Made by a program: the position numbers and the translations under genes
In this document: piece after piece, positions 6,045-8,337 of the stretch
Layout: every line of letters begins with the position of its first letter
Position numbering within the stretch: position 1 is the stretch's first letter
Notes under the pieces: generated by a model
Told to the model about the DNA's origin: nothing
The model's input: only the letters and a program-made list of their open reading frames with translations
The model's database searches: none
Assembly: GCA_022776785.1 (NCBI GenBank)
Contig: JALFHA010000131.1
Coordinates: forward strand, 1-8,337
Direction of reading: 5' to 3'
DNA from: Clostridiales bacterium
GTDB taxonomy: Bacteria; Bacillota; Clostridia; Christensenellales; Aristaeellaceae
Length of the DNA: 8,337 nucleotides

Positions 6045-6302
6045 ATGAAGCAGTTCAGCTATGTATTGACCAACAAGGACGCCCTGCAAAGCCGGCCGAT
6101 GGGCAACCTGATGCGGGAGGCCTCGCGGTTCTCCAGCCGCGTCAGCGTCGCAAACGGAGCGAAGGCGGCGGGTCTGAGAGAGATCAGGGATCTCATGAAT
6201 CTGGATATGCAGTGCGGCAGCCGTGTGACGGTGACTGTCGAGGGAAAGGATGAGGAGGCCGCTGTGGCAGCGATTCAGAACTACTTTGTCGCCAACATGT
6301 GA
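6045..6302 (+). CDS. HPr-family protein lacking the catalytic His (Crh-like)
   Basis: 85 residues, full HPr length. HPr carries phosphate from enzyme I to sugar transporters through His15, and in Bacillota is regulated by HPr kinase at Ser46. Alignment is simple because the spacing is unchanged: the active-site loop reads LQSRP, giving Q15 with R17 and P18 kept, and the regulatory helix reads REIRDLMNL, giving E46 where HPr has Ser. The remaining fold signature (VTVTVEGKDEEAAVAAI, 61-77) is intact. Gln at 15 is as in Bacillus Crh, a regulatory paralogue that does not transfer phosphate to sugars; Crh keeps Ser46, whereas Glu here could mimic permanent phosphorylation. Neither phosphorylation site is available, so a phosphate-carrier role is unlikely. 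GGAG (6032-6035) lies nine bases before ATG. The gene has its own promoter and terminator; no other PTS gene is in view. Confidence 0.88.
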   Translation: MKQFSYVLTNKDALQSRPMGNLMREASRFSSRVSVANGAKAAGLREIRDLMNLDMQCGSRVTVTVEGKDEEAAVAAIQNYFVANM

Positions 6303-6306
6303 TGAT

Positions 6307-6364
6307 ATACGAAAAGGGGAGCGCCCGCGTGTCCTGAACAGGACGGAGCGCTCCTTTTGCGTAT
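6307..6364. terminator. Two-way terminator between convergent genes
   Basis: A long hairpin: ATACG (6307-6311) with CGTAT (6360-6364), then an A-rich to T-rich segment, GAGCGC (6319-6324) with GCGCTC (6348-6353), and at the tip GTCCT (6331-6335) with AGGAC (6340-6344). TTTT (6355-6358) serves the plus strand and AAAA (6312-6315) gives the T run on the minus strand. It lies 4 bases from each stop codon, so it can end both the HPr-like and the methyltransferase transcripts. Confidence 0.8.
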
Positions 6365-6368
6365 GAAC

Positions 6369-7502
6369 TTATCGCTTCCTAGCGGGCAGCCCGAAGGTCA
6401 TGAATTCGCACTCGAGGCGGCCGTTGTAGAAGCGGCGCTTCTTATCCGCCCGGCGGCCGAAGCAGCGCTCAAAGCCCGGGTGCGAGGTGATGGCCGAGAG
6501 CGTCCAGCCCGGATGACGGCGCAGAAGCAGGCCCATTTCGCTGTAAAGGGCTTCGCAGCTCCTGCGGTCGCTCAGGCGCTCTCCGTAAGGGGGATTGCAC
6601 AGGAATGCGCCGCTTTGCTCAGGGCGGCTGCAGGTGCGCGCATCGGCGACGGCAAAGGGCACGCGCCCGGCCAGCCCGGCCTGCATCAGGTGACGGCGGG
6701 CCAGCTCCACGGCTTCGGGGTCGATATCCGCGCCGCTGAGCCCCTCCACGCGCGAAGGGTCAAAGCGCGCGCGGGCCTCCTCGCGCTGAGCGTCAAACGC
6801 GGCGCACGGCGCGCCCTGCCAGCGCTCAAGGGCGAATTCGCGCGTCAGCCCCGGCGCCCGGTCGGCCATGCGCATGGCCGCCTCGATGACCAGCGTGCCC
6901 GTGCCGCACATGGGATCGTGCAGCGCCATGCCGGGCCGCCATGGGCTGAGCGCCACCAGCGCGGCGGCCAGCGTCTCGCGCAGCGGGGCTTCGCCGTTCC
7001 ATGTGCGGTAGCCGCGGCGGTTGAGCGCCACGCCGCTGCTGTCCAGCGTGAGCTGGGCGATATTGCCGTGCAGCGCCACGTCGATGGCGACGGTTTCCGC
7101 GTCCTCTTCAAACCATGAGACGCGGTATTTCTCTTTGAGCCGCTCGACGATCGCCTTCTTCGTGATGGCCTGGCAGTCGCGCACGCTCATCAGCTGGCTG
7201 CGCGCGCACTTGCCGCTGACGGGGAAGCGCGTCCGCTCGCGGATGAACTGCTCCCACGGCAGGGCGCGCACGCCCTCAAAGAGCGCCTCAAAGCTCGTCG
7301 CCTCAAAGCGGCCCACGACCAGCAGCACGCGGTCGGCGCAGCGCAGCCACAGGTTGGCGCGGTGGGCATCCTCCAGCGTGCCGAAAAAGCGCGCGCCGCC
7401 GTTTTCGGCCTTTGCCTCAATGCCGAGGTATTTCAGCTCCCGGGCGACCACGCCCTCCAGACCAAAAGCGGCTGTGGCTACCCATTCAAAGCGCTGCTGC
7501 AT
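6369..7502 (-). CDS. THUMP-domain class I SAM-dependent RNA methyltransferase (YpsC/RlmL-like)
   Basis: 377 residues, the normal length for stand-alone YpsC-type proteins, which correspond to the N-terminal half of E. coli RlmKL. That enzyme makes m2G2445 in 23S rRNA. Order of parts: N-terminal ferredoxin-like segment (about 5-60), THUMP domain (about 45-155) for RNA binding, the linker LNRRGYR (160-166), then a Rossmann methyltransferase with motif I DPMCGTGT (196-203), GADIDPEAVELAR (257-269), and motif IV NPPYGERL (303-310), typical of methylation at an exocyclic amino group. All key residues look intact. AGGAGGA (complement of 7511-7517) eight bases before the ATG fixes the start; a longer frame to 7571 crosses the promoter. 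The exact rRNA site in this organism is assumed from the family. Converges on the HPr-like gene across a shared terminator. Confidence 0.92.
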   Translation of the reverse strand: MQQRFEWVATAAFGLEGVVARELKYLGIEAKAENGGARFFGTLEDAHRANLWLRCADRVLLVVGRFEATSFEALFEGVRALPWEQFIRERTRFPVSGKCARSQLMSVRDCQAITKKAIVERLKEKYRVSWFEEDAETVAIDVALHGNIAQLTLDSSGVALNRRGYRTWNGEAPLRETLAAALVALSPWRPGMALHDPMCGTGTLVIEAAMRMADRAPGLTREFALERWQGAPCAAFDAQREEARARFDPSRVEGLSGADIDPEAVELARRHLMQAGLAGRVPFAVADARTCSRPEQSGAFLCNPPYGERLSDRRSCEALYSEMGLLLRRHPGWTLSAITSHPGFERCFGRRADKKRRFYNGRLECEFMTFGLPARKR

Positions 7503-7541
7503 GGCTTTCTTCCTCCTGACAAGCGAATCGATGGCTTTGTC

Positions 7542-7571
7542 AGTATACCAGCCGGGCGGCGTGCGCGTCAA
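7542..7571 (-). promoter_or_regulatory. Promoter for the THUMP methyltransferase gene
   Basis: On the minus strand, TTGACG (7566-7571) is followed after 18 bases by TATACT (7542-7547). It is about 40 bases upstream of the start codon. Both boxes match five of six consensus bases. Confidence 0.75.
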
Positions 7572-7631
7572 TGCGTTTTAGGCCTGCGTGGGCTGATCTG
7601 GAAAAAAATCGTAAAACAGGCATCTGGGGGC

Positions 7632-7660
7632 TGGTCAAATCACGGAAAAATTGTTATACT
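7632..7660 (+). promoter_or_regulatory. Promoter for the aldolase gene
   Basis: TGGTCA (7632-7637), a 17-base spacer and TATACT (7655-7660), about 75 bases before the aldolase start. It is back to back with the methyltransferase promoter. Confidence 0.6.
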
Positions 7661-7735
7661 ATGAACGAAGGGTATCCTGAAACCGGGCGCAGTGCGCGTG
7701 CGCAGGCGTCCCAATTAACGAAGGAGTGAATATTC

Positions 7736-8337
7736 ATGCCTCTGGTTACTACGACTGAGATGTTCAAGAAGGCCTATCACGGCGGCTACGCCGTCGGCGC
7801 GTTCAACGTCAACAACATGGAGATCGTTCAGGCAATCACCGAGGCCTGCCGCGAGGAGAAGGCTCCCGTGATCCTGCAGGTGTCCAAGGGCGCGCGTGCC
7901 TATGCCAACCACACCTACCTGGTGAAGCTGGTCGAGGCCGCTGTCATCGAGTGCCCGGAGATCCCGATCGCGCTGCACCTTGACCACGGCGACAGCTTTG
8001 AGACCTGCAAGTCCTGCATCGACGGCGGCTTCACCTCCGTGATGATCGACGCCTCCTCCAAGCCGTTCGCGGAGAACATCGAGATCACCCGCAAGGTGGT
8101 CGAGTATGCGCACGATCACGGCGTGGTGGTCGAGGCTGAGCTCGGCGCGCTGGCCGGCGTGGAGGACGAGGTCAACGTCTCCTCCGATCATGCCCACTAC
8201 ACCCGCCCCGAGGAGGTCGAGGAGTTCGTCACCAAGACCGGCTGCGACTCTCTGGCTATCGCCATCGGCACCTCTCACGGCGCGTACAAGTTCAAGCCCG
8301 GCACGAAGCCGCAGCTCCGCTTTGACATCCTCGAGGA
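7736..8337 (+). CDS. fba: Class II fructose-1,6-bisphosphate aldolase (3' end beyond window)
   Basis: The first 200 residues are present; the frame runs off the end without a stop, and about 80-110 residues are probably missing. The enzyme splits fructose 1,6-bisphosphate into dihydroxyacetone phosphate and glyceraldehyde 3-phosphate in glycolysis, using zinc. Visible: GAFNVNNMEIVQAI (21-34), LDHG with catalytic D83 and zinc ligand H84, SVMIDASSKPF (101-111), VEAELG (132-137) containing E133 and E135, and IGTSHG (177-182) with zinc ligand H181. AAGGAG (7721-7726) lies nine bases before ATG. Codon choice is strongly biased to GAG, ATC, GTC and GGC, as expected for a highly expressed glycolytic gene. 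Related class II aldolases acting on tagatose bisphosphate are the main alternative; the missing C-terminus would help decide. Confidence 0.93.
   Translation, partial: MPLVTTTEMFKKAYHGGYAVGAFNVNNMEIVQAITEACREEKAPVILQVSKGARAYANHTYLVKLVEAAVIECPEIPIALHLDHGDSFETCKSCIDGGFTSVMIDASSKPFAENIEITRKVVEYAHDHGVVVEAELGALAGVEDEVNVSSDHAHYTRPEEVEEFVTKTGCDSLAIAIGTSHGAYKFKPGTKPQLRFDILE

Noticed and set aside
5848..6048. 66-codon frame whose stop overlaps the HPr-like start (ATGA)
   Set aside because: The overlap and a GGAG before ATG 5848 are suggestive of coupling, but the product is Arg/Lys-rich without recognisable features and the HPr-like gene has its own promoter inside this frame. Conservation in relatives would be needed to revive it.
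6357..7118. Plus-strand open frame opposite the THUMP methyltransferase gene
   Set aside because: The opposite strand encodes a full methyltransferase with intact motifs; this frame begins inside the shared terminator and has no family resemblance.
7715..8278. Minus-strand open frame of 187 codons opposite the aldolase gene
   Set aside because: It is the shadow of a clearly recognised class II aldolase on the plus strand.

Overview
The window looks like chromosomal DNA from a GC-rich Clostridia-type Bacillota (Firmicutes) bacterium, possibly Oscillospirales or Christensenellales. The grounds are AAGGAG-type ribosome sites, sigma-A-like promoters with 17-18 base spacers, an HPr-family protein, clostridial-style SH3-repeat protein and class II aldolase sequences, and GC-rich third codon positions. 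The assignment is an inference; there is no rRNA gene to anchor it.

Layout. Positions 1-622 hold no convincing gene but a dense series of two-tier hairpins; two of them (260-302 and 413-457) share one fold and carry compensating base changes. Next is a minus-strand SRAP/YedK-type gene (623-1252), divergent from a GNAT acetyltransferase gene (1438-1980), with back-to-back promoters between them. A promoter right after the GNAT stop begins a likely operon: trmB (2060-2833), a diacylglycerol/lipid kinase gene (2865-3746) and a large exported SH3-repeat protein (3920-5620), closed by a hairpin-plus-T terminator at 5642-5671. A roughly 290-base AT-richer gap follows, then a strong promoter and a small HPr-like gene (6045-6302). 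A two-way terminator (6307-6364) separates this from a convergent THUMP-domain RNA methyltransferase gene (6369-7502, minus). The window ends inside a class II fructose-bisphosphate aldolase gene starting at 7736, divergent from the methyltransferase.

How the genes fit together. Most are housekeeping: tRNA and rRNA base methylation (TrmB, THUMP methyltransferase), abasic-site protection (SRAP), lipid phosphorylation, glycolysis (aldolase), and an envelope-facing SH3 protein. The two items most worth attention are the HPr-like protein, which has Gln at position 15 (phosphorylated His in HPr) and Glu at position 46 (regulatory Ser in HPr), and the covarying hairpin array at the left end. I see no CRISPR array, transposase, phage gene, tRNA or rRNA gene.
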